Notes: generated from the sequence alone by a model not told the origin. A stretch of 64,000 nt of DNA from JBFAPK01 sp040676675 (GCF_040676675.1 NZ_JBFAPK010000030.1:1-64000), one strand, 5' to 3'. Counted from the stretch's first letter, positions 50,998-60,258 are shown. Translations and numbers: made by a program.

Positions 50998-52734
50998 ATG
51001 TATCTCCCACCTGTTGTTCGAGAGATTACGCGCGTCGCCGCGGAGCATCCCGACGCAATAGCGGTGACCGACGGGGTGAGGTCGGTGTCGTATGCCGAGT
51101 TACTGCAGCTCGCGCGTCAGGTTACGGCTACCCTCGTTGAGGGGGGCGTCGGCGAGGCGCAGGTAGCGGCATTTCCCGGTGTGCGGAGCATCGGCTCCAT
51201 TGTGACCATGATGGGTATCCTCGGGGCTGGCGCTGGATATATTGCCGTGGACGCCAATTCGTCCGAACGAAGCAAAATGATTTTCGGCGAGGTAGGCGTC
51301 TCAGCCATAGCGACCGGCTTGTCCACAGCAGGGTCCGCCGAGGGATGGGAATTCGTTCCGGGCCGCGGAAAGCGCTGGGGCGAGGCTCGCGCGCACCCAG
51401 CCTACGCCATTTTCACCTCCGGTTCGACCGGTAAGCCCAAGGGGATACTCGTATCGCACGATTCGCTCGCCTGGCATGCGCGCGCGATACGCATCGCATA
51501 CGAGCTCGAGCCCGGTGACAGGGTATTGCACTGCAGCTCGCTGCTGTTCGACGTCGCGATAGAGGAGATCTGGCCGACGCTGGCGGCTGGCGCGACCGTC
51601 GTGGTTCTGCCCGAGCCTTTGGGTAACCTCTCCTACGATCGCGCTACCGCCCTGCTCAGTGACCTTGGCATTTCGGTCTGCAACATCCCGAGTTCATACT
51701 TCGCCGGATGGGTCGAGCACCTCCGAACGTCGCCCTTGCCGTCCTCATTGCGTCTCGTGGTGGTCGGTAGCGAGCCCTTGCCTGGTTCAGCGGCTCGGGC
51801 GTGGCTCGGCCTGGAGCAATCGGCGGGGCGGCGACTGGTGAACGCATACGGCCTCTCCGAGGCCACTGTCACGTCGCTAATCTATGAGGTGCAGGCAGAT
51901 GGCGGTGAGGACGCCTGCGTCCCGGTCGGCCGCCCGCTCCCGGGTATCGACGTGCTGATTGTGGACAAGTCAGGCAATCCAGTGTCGAAAGGCGTGACTG
52001 GGGAACTCTGGCTCGCCGGCGAGGGACTCTCGATGGGCTATACCGACGCTATCGCCGATGGCGGGAAGTTCGTGACAAGACGTGACTCTGGCTCTCCGCG
52101 ACGGTGGTTGCGAACCGGTGACCTGGCGCGGTGGGACGGTGCTGAGATATCGGTCTGCGGCCGCACAGATGATCAGGTGAAAATTGCTGGCCATCGGATC
52201 GAGCCGGCCGAGCTTCTTGCAGCTTTGCTGAACCTAGAACAGGTGCGCGACGCCCGGATACTGCACCTCGACGGTGAACTGGTGGCGTTCCTTGTCGGGC
52301 GCCAGCAGTCGTATCAAGACGTGCTGGGCTCGCTTGCGAGGGTTCTTCCGTCGTATATGTTCCCGACCACGATCAAGTGGCTTGCCGAATATCCGACCAC
52401 TTCCGGCGGGAAGGTCGACCTGGCGGCGCTTGGTGCGATTTATTACGAGGTTGCGGCTAGGCGCGACTTGACAGTGGATGGATTGGCTGAGGTATGGACG
52501 TCGGTGCTCGAAGTGCCCGACGTAAAATTTTCGGACGATTTCTTCGACCTCGGGGGAAACTCGCTCGCGGCTGCTCGGGTCATCTCTGCTCTTCGCCGGA
52601 GGTGGGATGCCCAGTGTACTCTGGCGGACGTTTTTTCGTCCCCGCGACTGGAAGATTTCGTCGAGCTGCTGGTATCGCGTGGACAAATGGTTGGTGACTC
52701 GACCGGGCTGCGGGAAGTGGAGAAGGTTCCGTAG
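50998..52734 (+). CDS. NRPS protein: adenylation (A) + carrier (T) domains
   Basis: A 578-residue protein. A3 AIFTSGSTGKPKG (137-149), A5 NAYGLSEAT (282-290), A7 RTGDLARW, A8 GRTDDQVKIAGHRIEPAE, A10 lysine at 472. T domain Ser522 in FDLGGNSLAA. A hand alignment gives substrate-pocket residues near D-V-E-N-V-V-A-V-T, closest in my memory to ornithine-type codes because of the acidic third position; this is tentative. No thioesterase follows; the hydrolase at 45767 may release the product. Confidence 0.88.
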   Translation: MYLPPVVREITRVAAEHPDAIAVTDGVRSVSYAELLQLARQVTATLVEGGVGEAQVAAFPGVRSIGSIVTMMGILGAGAGYIAVDANSSERSKMIFGEVGVSAIATGLSTAGSAEGWEFVPGRGKRWGEARAHPAYAIFTSGSTGKPKGILVSHDSLAWHARAIRIAYELEPGDRVLHCSSLLFDVAIEEIWPTLAAGATVVVLPEPLGNLSYDRATALLSDLGISVCNIPSSYFAGWVEHLRTSPLPSSLRLVVVGSEPLPGSAARAWLGLEQSAGRRLVNAYGLSEATVTSLIYEVQADGGEDACVPVGRPLPGIDVLIVDKSGNPVSKGVTGELWLAGEGLSMGYTDAIADGGKFVTRRDSGSPRRWLRTGDLARWDGAEISVCGRTDDQVKIAGHRIEPAELLAALLNLEQVRDARILHLDGELVAFLVGRQQSYQDVLGSLARVLPSYMFPTTIKWLAEYPTTSGGKVDLAALGAIYYEVAARRDLTVDGLAEVWTSVLEVPDVKFSDDFFDLGGNSLAAARVISALRRRWDAQCTLADVFSSPRLEDFVELLVSRGQMVGDSTGLREVEKVP

Positions 52735-53040
52735 AGGCGCCAGCGCCGGCAAGAGTTCGGTGGACAATGGATTCGGACGGCCGCAGGTCCATAAAAATCG
52801 CGGAGGAACACCGCCGAGCGCCGTGACCCGGTCAGCCCGACCGGGACGAGCGTCAGACCCGCGGTGGAGCTGGGGTGGCGACGGTCTGGCCTGGTACCCG
52901 AGCGTCACCGGCTCGCCCTGGGCCGAGTAGCCACGTACGGTCGCCCGGCGGAACCCCGGTGCGGGGTTCCGCCGGACGTCCTCGGTTCGTGTCGTGGGTG
53001 TACGCCACGTCGGCGACGCGCCGTACGCCCCGCCGCCGCG
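52735..53040. other. Right border of the cluster
   Basis: A 306-base gap where composition returns to high GC. No gene is seen. A strong hairpin lies at 52945. Confidence 0.5.
52945..52975. terminator. Bidirectional terminator hairpin
   Basis: A perfect 13-bp stem (CCGGCGGAACCCC and complement) with a 5-base loop, between the convergent NRPS and xylanase genes. Confidence 0.85.
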
Positions 53041-54042
53041 TCAGCCGGTCGCGCAGCTGGCCGTGGGCGTGGTGTTGTTGCCGTTCTTGTAGAGCGTGAT
53101 GCCGAAGTTGTTGCCGTTGCCGTTCGGCCGCGCCGTCAGGGTGCCGCTGGTACCGCTGACCGAGGCGTTCCAGCTGTTCTGCAGGCTCTGGCTGCCGTTC
53201 GTACGGATGGTGACGACCCAGTTGCTGGCGCCGCTGACCGAGAAGTTCACGTTGAACCGGTCGCTCCACTCGTCGGCACGGCTGACGCTGACCGTGCAGC
53301 CGCCGCCACCGCCGGGCGGCGGGGTGGTCGAGCCGCCGCCGGAGCTACCGATCGTGATGTTGGAGTTGCCGCTGCTCTGGTAACCCTCGGTGGCCAGGAT
53401 CTGGTAGTAGTGGTTGCCCAGGTTCATCCCGTACCGGGCCCACGCGTCGAAGTGGTTGCCCGTGGTGATGGTGCCGCCCACGCGCTTCGACTGCCGGACG
53501 CTCCAGTACTGGTAGAAGGTCTGGGTGCCGTCGATGGAGGGCGCGTTGACCCGCTGCGTCCGGTAGATGTCGTACGTGCCGCCGTCACTGCTGACGGTGC
53601 CCATGTAGCCTTGCCCGCCCGGGGGTCGGTAGTTGCCCCAGCTGTCGACGATGTAGTACTCGATGAGCGGGCTCCGCGTCCAGCCGTAGAGGGTCAGGTA
53701 CGCGTTGCCGGACGGGTTGAAGCTGCCCGAGTAGGTCACCGTCCGCCGGGTGCCGGGGTTCCAGCCCTTACCGGCGACGAAGTTGTTGATGTTGCTCCAC
53801 TGGGTGCTGTACTGGCCGCCGTTACCCATCTCCATGGTCACGTTGCCACTGTCTTTCCAGAAGGAATAGAAGTAGCCGTTGTGGGTCCCGGTCGAGTTCG
53901 ACGTCACGGTCTGGGCCTGCGCGGGGCTGGCCAGGATTACGGTGGTTCCGGCCGAGATCAGTGCCACGGCGCAGGCACCGCCGATGATCATCCTGAGGCG
54001 CCCGCGCCGGCGGGCCCTCGGCGGGACGGGTGCGTCGTTCAT
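53041..54042 (-). CDS. Secreted GH11 endo-1,4-beta-xylanase with CBM2
   Basis: A 333-residue exported enzyme. Signal peptide about residues 1-43 (RRRGRLRMII ... ASPAQAQ). GH11 domain about 44-228, with nucleophile Glu128 in PLIEYYIVDSWG and acid/base Glu219 in QILATEGYQSSG. A Gly/Pro linker at 232-247 leads to a C-terminal family-2-type carbohydrate-binding module bounded by two cysteines (GCTVSVS ... TASCA). ATG 54042 follows GGAGGAAGG. It depolymerises plant xylan, suggesting a soil or plant-litter saprophyte. Confidence 0.93.
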   Translation of the reverse strand: MNDAPVPPRARRRGRLRMIIGGACAVALISAGTTVILASPAQAQTVTSNSTGTHNGYFYSFWKDSGNVTMEMGNGGQYSTQWSNINNFVAGKGWNPGTRRTVTYSGSFNPSGNAYLTLYGWTRSPLIEYYIVDSWGNYRPPGGQGYMGTVSSDGGTYDIYRTQRVNAPSIDGTQTFYQYWSVRQSKRVGGTITTGNHFDAWARYGMNLGNHYYQILATEGYQSSGNSNITIGSSGGGSTTPPPGGGGGCTVSVSRADEWSDRFNVNFSVSGASNWVVTIRTNGSQSLQNSWNASVSGTSGTLTARPNGNGNNFGITLYKNGNNTTPTASCATG

Positions 54043-54533
54043 GTACGTGCCTTCCTCCTCGTGACGGCTGGCGGGAGGCCAGCGGGCGCGGGCGACCCGG
54101 CGGGGCTGCCGGTGGCCGGGCGACGGCTGGACGTCGTACCGCGCGGTGGTGGTTGCCCGACCGCCGCGCACGGCGGCCGGAGGAGCAGGTGGCGGTGGGC
54201 GCCTCGACGAAGATTGAGGTCCGTCGATGGCGACAGTATTGGCACCGGGTCGTCCACTTGTCAACAACTATCGGAAAGGTTGTGGAAACCTCGTCCCGGC
54301 AGCGGCCTCCCGGCCGCGAGGCATCGGGCCTGACCAGTAGTCGTCTCCGGGCGGCAGGGGGCCGGGGCCGACCCGTCGCGGCTCCGGCCGGAGGGTCGGG
54401 ATCGGGGTCGAGTCGGCCGAAAGTTCCGGAGGTCTTCCGGACCGTGCCGTGGTCACCCGGGGACGACCGGAGGCGCCGCCGGCGAGAACCGCGGGTCTCA
54501 GGTCACCAGGGGTCTCAGGTCACCAGCGGCTTT
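54043..54533. other. 491-base intergenic region upstream of xylanase
   Basis: Holds the promoter at 54235-54264 and otherwise GC-rich sequence with no gene I can support. A repeated GGGTCTCAGGTCACCAG-type sequence occurs twice near 54492-54525. Confidence 0.45.
54235..54264 (-). promoter_or_regulatory. Xylanase promoter candidate
   Basis: On the minus strand TTGACA (54259-54264) and AATACT (54235-54240) are spaced by 18 bases, in the gap upstream of the xylanase gene. The nearby GGAAAGGTTGTGGAAACC (about 54272-54289) could be a repressor site of the kind that controls xylanases. Confidence 0.5.
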
Positions 54534-55193
54534 TCAGGTCACCAGGCCCCGGCGGTACGCGTAGACCACCGCCTGTACGCGGTCGCGCAGGTCGAGCTTC
54601 GTGAGGATGCGGGACACGTACGTCTTGACGGTCTCGTGGCTGATCACCAGCGTCGCGGCTATCTCGCTGTTGGAGAGGCCGTTGGCGATGAGGCGCAGCA
54701 CCTCAAGCTCGCGCGGGGTCAGCCCGCTGTCGCCCGGCGTGCGGTCGGCCGGACGGATCCGCGCCGCGTACCGGCCGACGAGCTGCCGCGTCACCTCGGG
54801 CGCCAGCAACGCGGCGCCGCTCGCGACCGTGCGGATGCCGTGCAGCAGCTGCGCCGGCGGGGCGTCCTTGAGCAGGAACCCGCTCGCCCCCGCCCGCAGC
54901 GCCTCGTACACGTACTCGTCCAGGTTGAACGTCGTCACCACGAGCACCTTGACCGGGTGGGCCACGCCGGCGCCGGCCAGCAGGCGGGTCGCCTCGATGC
55001 CGTCGAGCACCGGCATCCGTACGTCCATCACCACCACGTCCGGACGCAGCCGGCCGGCGAGGTCGACCGCCCCGCGCCCGTCCCAGCACTCGCCCACCAC
55101 CTCCAGGTCGGGTTGGGCGTCGATGATCGTCGCGAAGCCGGTACGGATCAGCGCCTGGTCGTCGCAGACCAGGACCCGGATGGGCGCGGTCAC
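54534..55193 (-). CDS. NarL/LuxR-family response regulator
   Basis: A 219-residue protein. Receiver domain with phosphoacceptor Asp57 in PDVVVMDVRMP, LuxR HTH near the C-terminus (LTPRELEVLRLIANGLSNSEIAATLVISHETVKTYV). GTG 55193 overlaps the kinase stop (GTGA) and follows GGAAG, so the pair is coupled. Likely controls the CPBP gene at the operon head and itself. Confidence 0.92.
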   Translation of the reverse strand: MTAPIRVLVCDDQALIRTGFATIIDAQPDLEVVGECWDGRGAVDLAGRLRPDVVVMDVRMPVLDGIEATRLLAGAGVAHPVKVLVVTTFNLDEYVYEALRAGASGFLLKDAPPAQLLHGIRTVASGAALLAPEVTRQLVGRYAARIRPADRTPGDSGLTPRELEVLRLIANGLSNSEIAATLVISHETVKTYVSRILTKLDLRDRVQAVVYAYRRGLVT

Positions 55194-56344
55194 GACGGGC
55201 TTCCGGCCGGGATGCGGGCCCGTACGACGAAGCCGCCGTCCGCCTGCGGGTCCGCGCTGAACTCGCCGCCCAGGACCCCGACCCGTTCGCGGAGCCCGGC
55301 GAGACCCCGCCCGCTCCCGCCCGGAGACCCGGCGCGCGAGCCGGAGCCGTCGGTACCGACCTCCACGGTGATCTCCCTTTCGCCATGGTGCACGCGCACC
55401 ACGGTCCGGCTGCCGTGCGCGTACTTGAGGGCGTTGGTCAGGGCCTCCTGCACGACCCGGTAGGCCGCGAGTTCCGCGCTGCCGGTCGACTCCGCCGGCC
55501 GGCCCTCCTCGGTGAACTCCACCGGCTGCCCGGCCCGGCGCGTCTGCTCCACGAGCGTGCGCAGTTCGCCGGCCGACGGCGTCCTCGCCTCGGTGCCGTG
55601 GTCGGGGTTGAGCAGGTCGAGCAGGTGTCGCAGGTCGGTGATGGCGCGCCGGCCTGTGTCGGTGACCGCGCTCAGCGCCTCGTCGAGGCGATCGGGTACG
55701 GCGGTCAGGTACCGCGCCGCCTCGGCCTGCACCACCATCGCCGTGACGTGGTGGGTCACCACGTCGTGGAGTTCCCGGGCGATCCGGGTGCGCTCGGCGG
55801 TACGGGTCGCCTCGGCGACGTGGCGGCGGCGTTCGGCCTCGGCGGCCCGGGTGGAGCGCAGCCAGGAGCCGATCCCCCAGGCGAGGGCCAGCGCCAGGTA
55901 GAACGTCACGTAGCCCTCGACCCGCTCGGTCGCGCCGAGCCGGTCGAGCGCGACCGCCAGCGGCACGTACGCCACCGAGAGGAGGACCGCGGCGGTGCGC
56001 CGGTGGCGCTCCAGATGGGCGCCCGCGCTCACCAGCGCGATGGGCAGCGCGGTGCCCGCGAACGCGTGGTAGCTGCGGAGCTGGTCGAGGGCGAAGCCGA
56101 GCGACACCAGGGCCAGACAGACGGCCGGCCACCGCCGGCGTACCGCGAGGGGAAGGCATTCGAGGGCGACCGCCGCGACGGCCAGCGCGTCGTACGGGCG
56201 GGCCGGCCGGTCGCCGACCTCGGTCCCGAGGCCGTGCAGCGCCGGCAGGAGCGACCCGACGACGAGCAGCAGCGCGAGCGGGAGATCCCGGACCGTGACG
56301 TCGTACCGACGCCACCGGTCCGGGACCCACCGAACGCCGATCAC
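55190..56344 (-). CDS. NarL-type sensor histidine kinase
   Basis: A 384-residue kinase with about five N-terminal membrane segments and no large external domain. HisKA_3 with the phospho-His in ARELHDVVTHHVTAMV and an HATPase part (ALTNALKYAHG, GRGLAGLRERV). GTG 56344 overlaps the CPBP stop, so CPBP, kinase and regulator form one operon. Intramembrane-sensing kinases of this type often detect envelope stress. Confidence 0.9.
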   Translation of the reverse strand: MIGVRWVPDRWRRYDVTVRDLPLALLLVVGSLLPALHGLGTEVGDRPARPYDALAVAAVALECLPLAVRRRWPAVCLALVSLGFALDQLRSYHAFAGTALPIALVSAGAHLERHRRTAAVLLSVAYVPLAVALDRLGATERVEGYVTFYLALALAWGIGSWLRSTRAAEAERRRHVAEATRTAERTRIARELHDVVTHHVTAMVVQAEAARYLTAVPDRLDEALSAVTDTGRRAITDLRHLLDLLNPDHGTEARTPSAGELRTLVEQTRRAGQPVEFTEEGRPAESTGSAELAAYRVVQEALTNALKYAHGSRTVVRVHHGEREITVEVGTDGSGSRAGSPGGSGRGLAGLRERVGVLGGEFSADPQADGGFVVRARIPAGSPS

Positions 56345-57174
56345 CGGGAGAGCGTAGCGGTCGCGGCGCCCGCCGGGGTGCGCCGACGACGGGGCACCAG
56401 GTGGCCGCGGCGGCGGGCCAGCGCCATGAAGACGAGCGTCAGCACCACGCCGGCCAGCACCGAGTACGCGCTCGCCTCCGGCCCGAACTCGCCGCCCGTG
56501 AGCAGGGCCGGACCCGACAGCACGCCGTCCAGCAGCCCGTCCCCGCTCTTGCCCGAGACCTCGGTACCGAAGATGCCGGCCTCGGCGAAGTTCCAGCCGA
56601 AGTGCAGGCCGATCGGTAGCCAGAGGGTCCGGGTGGCGGCGTACGCGGCGGCGAGCATGCCGCCGGCCTCGACCGCGATGGCGATCGCGCCCCAGAGGCT
56701 GGCGTGCGGATTCAACAGGTGCGACAGGCCGAAGAGCAGGCCGGTCAGGGCCAGCGCCAGCCACGTACCCAGGCGCTCCTCGACGATCCGGAACAGGATG
56801 CCGCGGAAGATCAGTTCCTCCGTCACGGCGGCGGCGGCCGTGAAGCCGAAGAACCCGAGCGCGCCCAGCGCCGAGCCCCAGCCGGTCACCCGGTAGCCGC
56901 CGAGGAACGCGATGTTCACGATGACCGCCGCGAACATCCCGGCGCCGATCAGCAGCCCGCGACCGACGGCCGCGCCGGCGCCGGCACGGGCCACCTCCAC
57001 CGGCGCGCGGCGCTCGGTCCGGCGCACCACCCAGCCGTACGTGACCAGCGCGAGCACCGCCGTCGCGACCCCGAGTACCAGGGTGAGCGGCGCGTTCCCC
57101 GACACCGCGCCGACGGCCAGACTGCCGGCGAAAGCGACCGCCGCGACGGCCCCGAGCTGCTTCAACAGTCGCAT
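56341..57174 (-). CDS. CPBP-family intramembrane protease
   Basis: A 277-residue membrane protein with EELIFRGILFRIVEE (catalytic Glu pair), FGLSHLLNPH and HFGWNF (His ligands), the classical CPBP/Abi set. It is the first gene of the operon with the two-component pair, overlapping the kinase. It could be linked to bacteriocin immunity or to signal processing for the kinase. Confidence 0.9.
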   Translation of the reverse strand: MRLLKQLGAVAAVAFAGSLAVGAVSGNAPLTLVLGVATAVLALVTYGWVVRRTERRAPVEVARAGAGAAVGRGLLIGAGMFAAVIVNIAFLGGYRVTGWGSALGALGFFGFTAAAAVTEELIFRGILFRIVEERLGTWLALALTGLLFGLSHLLNPHASLWGAIAIAVEAGGMLAAAYAATRTLWLPIGLHFGWNFAEAGIFGTEVSGKSGDGLLDGVLSGPALLTGGEFGPEASAYSVLAGVVLTLVFMALARRRGHLVPRRRRTPAGAATATLSR

Positions 57175-57426
57175 GACGACTCCTTGGCGAGATCCCCGCG
57201 GCCGGAGCGCCGCGGCTGCGTCGAACGCTATGGATCCGCCGGGCCGGAATCGTCACCCCACCGTGGACAGTCGCGGGTAGCTCGCTCGGGGGACAGCAGC
57301 GAGCGCCCCGACCGCCCGGGCGCCCCGACTGCCCCGGGCGCAGCGAATGCCCCGGGCACGGCGACCGCCTCGGGCGCGGGGCGTCCGACTCCGGTGGGAT
57401 CGGAAGCTCCGCGGCCCGGGGCGCGG

Positions 57427-58161
57427 TCAGCTGCCGGTCTCGGCGTGCGGCGTGGTGACCGGCTTCGACTCCGGCGAGCCGTGCTGGCGGAGGAAGACGC
57501 TGAGCACGATCAGCGCGCCGACGGCGAGGAACTCGCTCTGCCAGTTCTGCATCGACTGGAACCAGAAGTCGCTGGTACCGAGGAAGTGCCAGGCGGAGAT
57601 CGGCGGCGCTCCGGTCTCCAGCGACTGCTGCTCGTTGTACTCGGCGGTGCCGCCGAGCAGGTGCAGCACGAAGGAGGCCCCGAAGAGCAGGAACAGCGCG
57701 ATGGAGAGGCTGTTGCGGTACAGCACCGCCGCCAGGCCGCCGGCGCGTACGGGCCGGGGCGAGTCGGGTCCGGCCGCCCGGGGATCGTCGTCCGGCCGGT
57801 CGCTGTCCGGCTCGGGCTTGGACTCGGCCGATCCCCGCTGCACCAGGTACACCGTGAGCAGGACGTACGCGCCCATCTGGAGGAACTCCGACTCCCAGTT
57901 CTCGAACGTCGCCTCCACGAAGTGACCGGTGCCGAGGTAGTGGAGATAGCTCTCGGATGCCCGGCCCGCCTGGGTCAGCTCCTCGTTGTGGGTCTGCCAG
58001 CCGAAGAGGCTCTGCAGCACGAGGAAGAGCAGGAACGCGCCGAACATCGCCACGGCGAGGCCGTGGTCGCGCAGCCAACGGCGTACCGGGGTCGAGTGCG
58101 GCCGGGAGTCCTCCGGCTGCTTCGTGGCGGCCGGTCTCCCCTCGACGATCTGCTGGCCCAT
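57427..58161 (-). CDS. DUF6766-like membrane protein with internal duplication
   Basis: A 244-residue protein of two similar halves. Each has a membrane helix, then LHYLGTGHFVEATFENWESEFLQ in the first and WHFLGTSDFWFQSMQNWQSEFLA in the second, then a second helix. The halves are joined by an acidic Pro-rich linker. Such proteins are widespread and uncharacterised. ATG 58161 is at the first methionine. Confidence 0.8.
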   Translation of the reverse strand: MGQQIVEGRPAATKQPEDSRPHSTPVRRWLRDHGLAVAMFGAFLLFLVLQSLFGWQTHNEELTQAGRASESYLHYLGTGHFVEATFENWESEFLQMGAYVLLTVYLVQRGSAESKPEPDSDRPDDDPRAAGPDSPRPVRAGGLAAVLYRNSLSIALFLLFGASFVLHLLGGTAEYNEQQSLETGAPPISAWHFLGTSDFWFQSMQNWQSEFLAVGALIVLSVFLRQHGSPESKPVTTPHAETGS

Positions 58162-58373
58162 ACCAGGATCTCCTTCCCCCGGTCGTGCCTCCCCAGGCGG
58201 GGAATCACCCCTGGCGTTGAACTTCCCTGGCGGGAGTCGCGGAAAACCTGGTCACGACGGTGCCAACCCTCCCGTAGCGCACCCCGTCGGCCGAGCAGCC
58301 CTCATCCCGCGAGCCGACGAAGTCAGAGAGCATCCCCGTGGCGATGGTCCAGCGGCGCCGCGCGGTGTCGGGA

Positions 58374-58820
58374 TCAAGCGCGTACCCGGCGCTGCCACGG
58401 GGCCGGCTGTGGAATCCGCCGCCACCACCACCGGTCGGGCTCCGGCGGCACGGACGCCGTACCCAGTTCCGCCGCCAACTCGGCGCCGCCGTCGTCCTCC
58501 GTGAGCGCCACGAACCGCCGGTCGACGTCGTCCAACGACGTGGCGAACCGCGCCCGGAGTGGCTCGGGCAACGCCCGACCCAGCCCGGCCAGTTCGTCAC
58601 GGAGTTCGAGGTCCTCCCGGTAGTGGACGGCCGGGTACCACCCGTCCGGCGGCCAGCCGTCCGCCAGCCGAGCCGCCATGCCCTCCCAGGCGCCGAGCCG
58701 GGTGCAGGCGCGCCACGCGGTTTTGCTGAGGTAGATGTCCAGCTGCCAGTGCAGGTGGCCGGCGATCGGCGCGACCGTGCAGCTGACCGGGGCGGACCAG
58801 TTGCGGTCGTCCCGCGACAG
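58374..58820 (-). CDS. Hypothetical protein with uncertain start
   Basis: The frame is protein-like from about 58820 (WSAPVSCTVAPIAGHLHWQLD, AWRACTRLGAWEGMAARLADGWPPDGWYPAVHYREDLE) to the stop at 58374. I find no ATG, GTG or TTG at a sensible place; CTG 58820 is the only candidate, so the gene may be misread or have lost its start. The frame is 5' adjacent to the small membrane protein gene. Confidence 0.45.
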   Translation of the reverse strand: MSRDDRNWSAPVSCTVAPIAGHLHWQLDIYLSKTAWRACTRLGAWEGMAARLADGWPPDGWYPAVHYREDLELRDELAGLGRALPEPLRARFATSLDDVDRRFVALTEDDGGAELAAELGTASVPPEPDRWWWRRIPQPAPWQRRVRA

Positions 58821-58848
58821 GGGTCGGTCGCGGTTCCGACCGCTCCGG

Positions 58849-59049
58849 CTAGTCCGTCGGATTCCGGTCCTGGCCCGAGCCGCGTACCCACAGGCGGACT
58901 CCCAGCAGGAGGCACGCCGCGCCGACGACCGCCACCGCGCTCTTGAGCGCCCACGGCGCGTCCTCGACGAACGGGAAGGCATTGCCGGCGGCGAGGGCGG
59001 CGAGCGCGACCAGCAACAGCAGGACGGCCAGGATGCGATCCCGAGACAT
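58849..59049 (-). CDS. Small membrane protein
   Basis: A 66-residue protein, ATG 59049, with two hydrophobic helices (ILAVLLLLVALAALAAGNAF and KSAVAVVGAACLLLGVRLWV). Unknown function. Probably cotranscribed with the frame at 58374. Confidence 0.7.
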   Translation of the reverse strand: MSRDRILAVLLLLVALAALAAGNAFPFVEDAPWALKSAVAVVGAACLLLGVRLWVRGSGQDRNPTD

Positions 59050-59129
59050 TGCGACACCGTACCCGGTGAGATCACTGTCTTGATCGATGTCGGGGGCGGA
59101 AACTGTTACAGAACGCGGACATTCCTGGG

Positions 59130-60218
59130 ATGGGCCCCGGACGTACCGGGTCGAGCCTGGTCCACGTGCACCCCGGACCGTCGTACTCGCCGATCGCCCC
59201 GTGGCCGGGCTCCGGCCGGCCCGCGGCGTGGCCGCTGCCACCCGTTCGCGACACCCATCCGAGCCGGCCGCTGCTCGTGGCGGCCGGCTGCTACCTGCTC
59301 GCCCTGGGGCTGACGTCCGGCGTGTTCCTCTGGACACGCGCCGGTCAATGGCTGGACGGCCTGCTGCTACCGCGCGCCGAGCGGGGCGGCGGGTACGAGC
59401 AGCGGACCGTCCTGGTCGGTCCGGCCAGGGCGGTGCTGGACGTCTTCGGCAGCCCGACGGTGCTGGCCGCCCTGCTCGGCTCGGTGCTGCTGGTGGGCCT
59501 GCTCGGCCGGCGGCTGGTGGCGGGGGTGGTCGGCGTCGGCATGGTCCTCGGGGCGGTGGCCGTGGCCGGCGTGGCCAAGTCGGTGCTGCTCCGCCCGGAC
59601 TACCAGATCGAGAGCTCGACCACCCACAACAGCTTCCCCAGCGGCCACGTCACGGCCGCGACCGCGCTGCTGATGGCGTTCCTGCTGGTCCTGCCGGGGT
59701 GGGCCCGGCCGTGGCTCGCCGTGCCGGGCGCGGCGGCGGTCTCGGTGGTCGCCTCGGCCACCATGATCGCGGGTTGGCACCGGTTCAGCGACACGCTCGG
59801 CGGGGTCCTGCTGGGCGCGGTGCTCTGCTGCCTGGCGGCGGCCGCCCTGGCGGCGCGACGTGGCGACGCCGGTCCCGGCGACGCCGACGAAACGCGCGCC
59901 GGACCGAGGCGGGCTGCCCTGATCGGGGCGGTGCTGGGCCTGGTCGTGCTGGTTTGGGCGCTTCTGGCGGTCGTACCCCGGCTGGCCGCGTCGGTCGAGC
60001 CCGGTCCGCTCGCCGCCATCGTCGCGACCACCGTCCTGACGACGGTGACGGTGGTCGCGGTGCTGTTCCCGCTGCGTACGACGGACTTCCGCGACCGGAC
60101 GAACCGTCGGAACTTCCGCGACCCGACGAACCGCCCAGAACGGCCGGGTCCGGGCCGGAACGTCGAGAACCGGTACGGCGCGGCGCGAGTCGAGGCGGGG
60201 TCGGCACCGTGGAACTAG
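59130..60218 (+). CDS. PAP2-family phosphatase
   Basis: A 362-residue membrane phosphatase. Motifs are KSVLLRP (C1), PSGHVTAATALL (C2) and SATMIAGWHRFSDTLGG (C3), among about six hydrophobic segments. Substrates may be undecaprenyl or phosphatidic acid-type lipids. The start at ATG 59130 is uncertain because the N-terminal 60 residues are proline-rich and no good ribosome binding site is present. The C-terminal tail is a hydrophilic basic extension. Confidence 0.85.
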   Translation: MGPGRTGSSLVHVHPGPSYSPIAPWPGSGRPAAWPLPPVRDTHPSRPLLVAAGCYLLALGLTSGVFLWTRAGQWLDGLLLPRAERGGGYEQRTVLVGPARAVLDVFGSPTVLAALLGSVLLVGLLGRRLVAGVVGVGMVLGAVAVAGVAKSVLLRPDYQIESSTTHNSFPSGHVTAATALLMAFLLVLPGWARPWLAVPGAAAVSVVASATMIAGWHRFSDTLGGVLLGAVLCCLAAAALAARRGDAGPGDADETRAGPRRAALIGAVLGLVVLVWALLAVVPRLAASVEPGPLAAIVATTVLTTVTVVAVLFPLRTTDFRDRTNRRNFRDPTNRPERPGPGRNVENRYGAARVEAGSAPWN

Positions 60219-60258
60219 CGAAATGGCGAAGTCGGCCTATGCTGCGATACTTGGCGAC

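Noticed and set aside
39957..52734. Cluster as a phenazine pathway
   Set aside because: PhzE-like gene present, but PhzD is truncated and lacks the catalytic aspartate, and no PhzF, PhzA/B or PhzG homologue is seen in the window.
58205..58373. Protein-like C-terminal stretch of a long minus-strand frame (58205..58954)
   Set aside because: The upstream part is clearly a shadow of the 58374 frame; a possible short ORF near the end has no ribosome binding site that I can identify.
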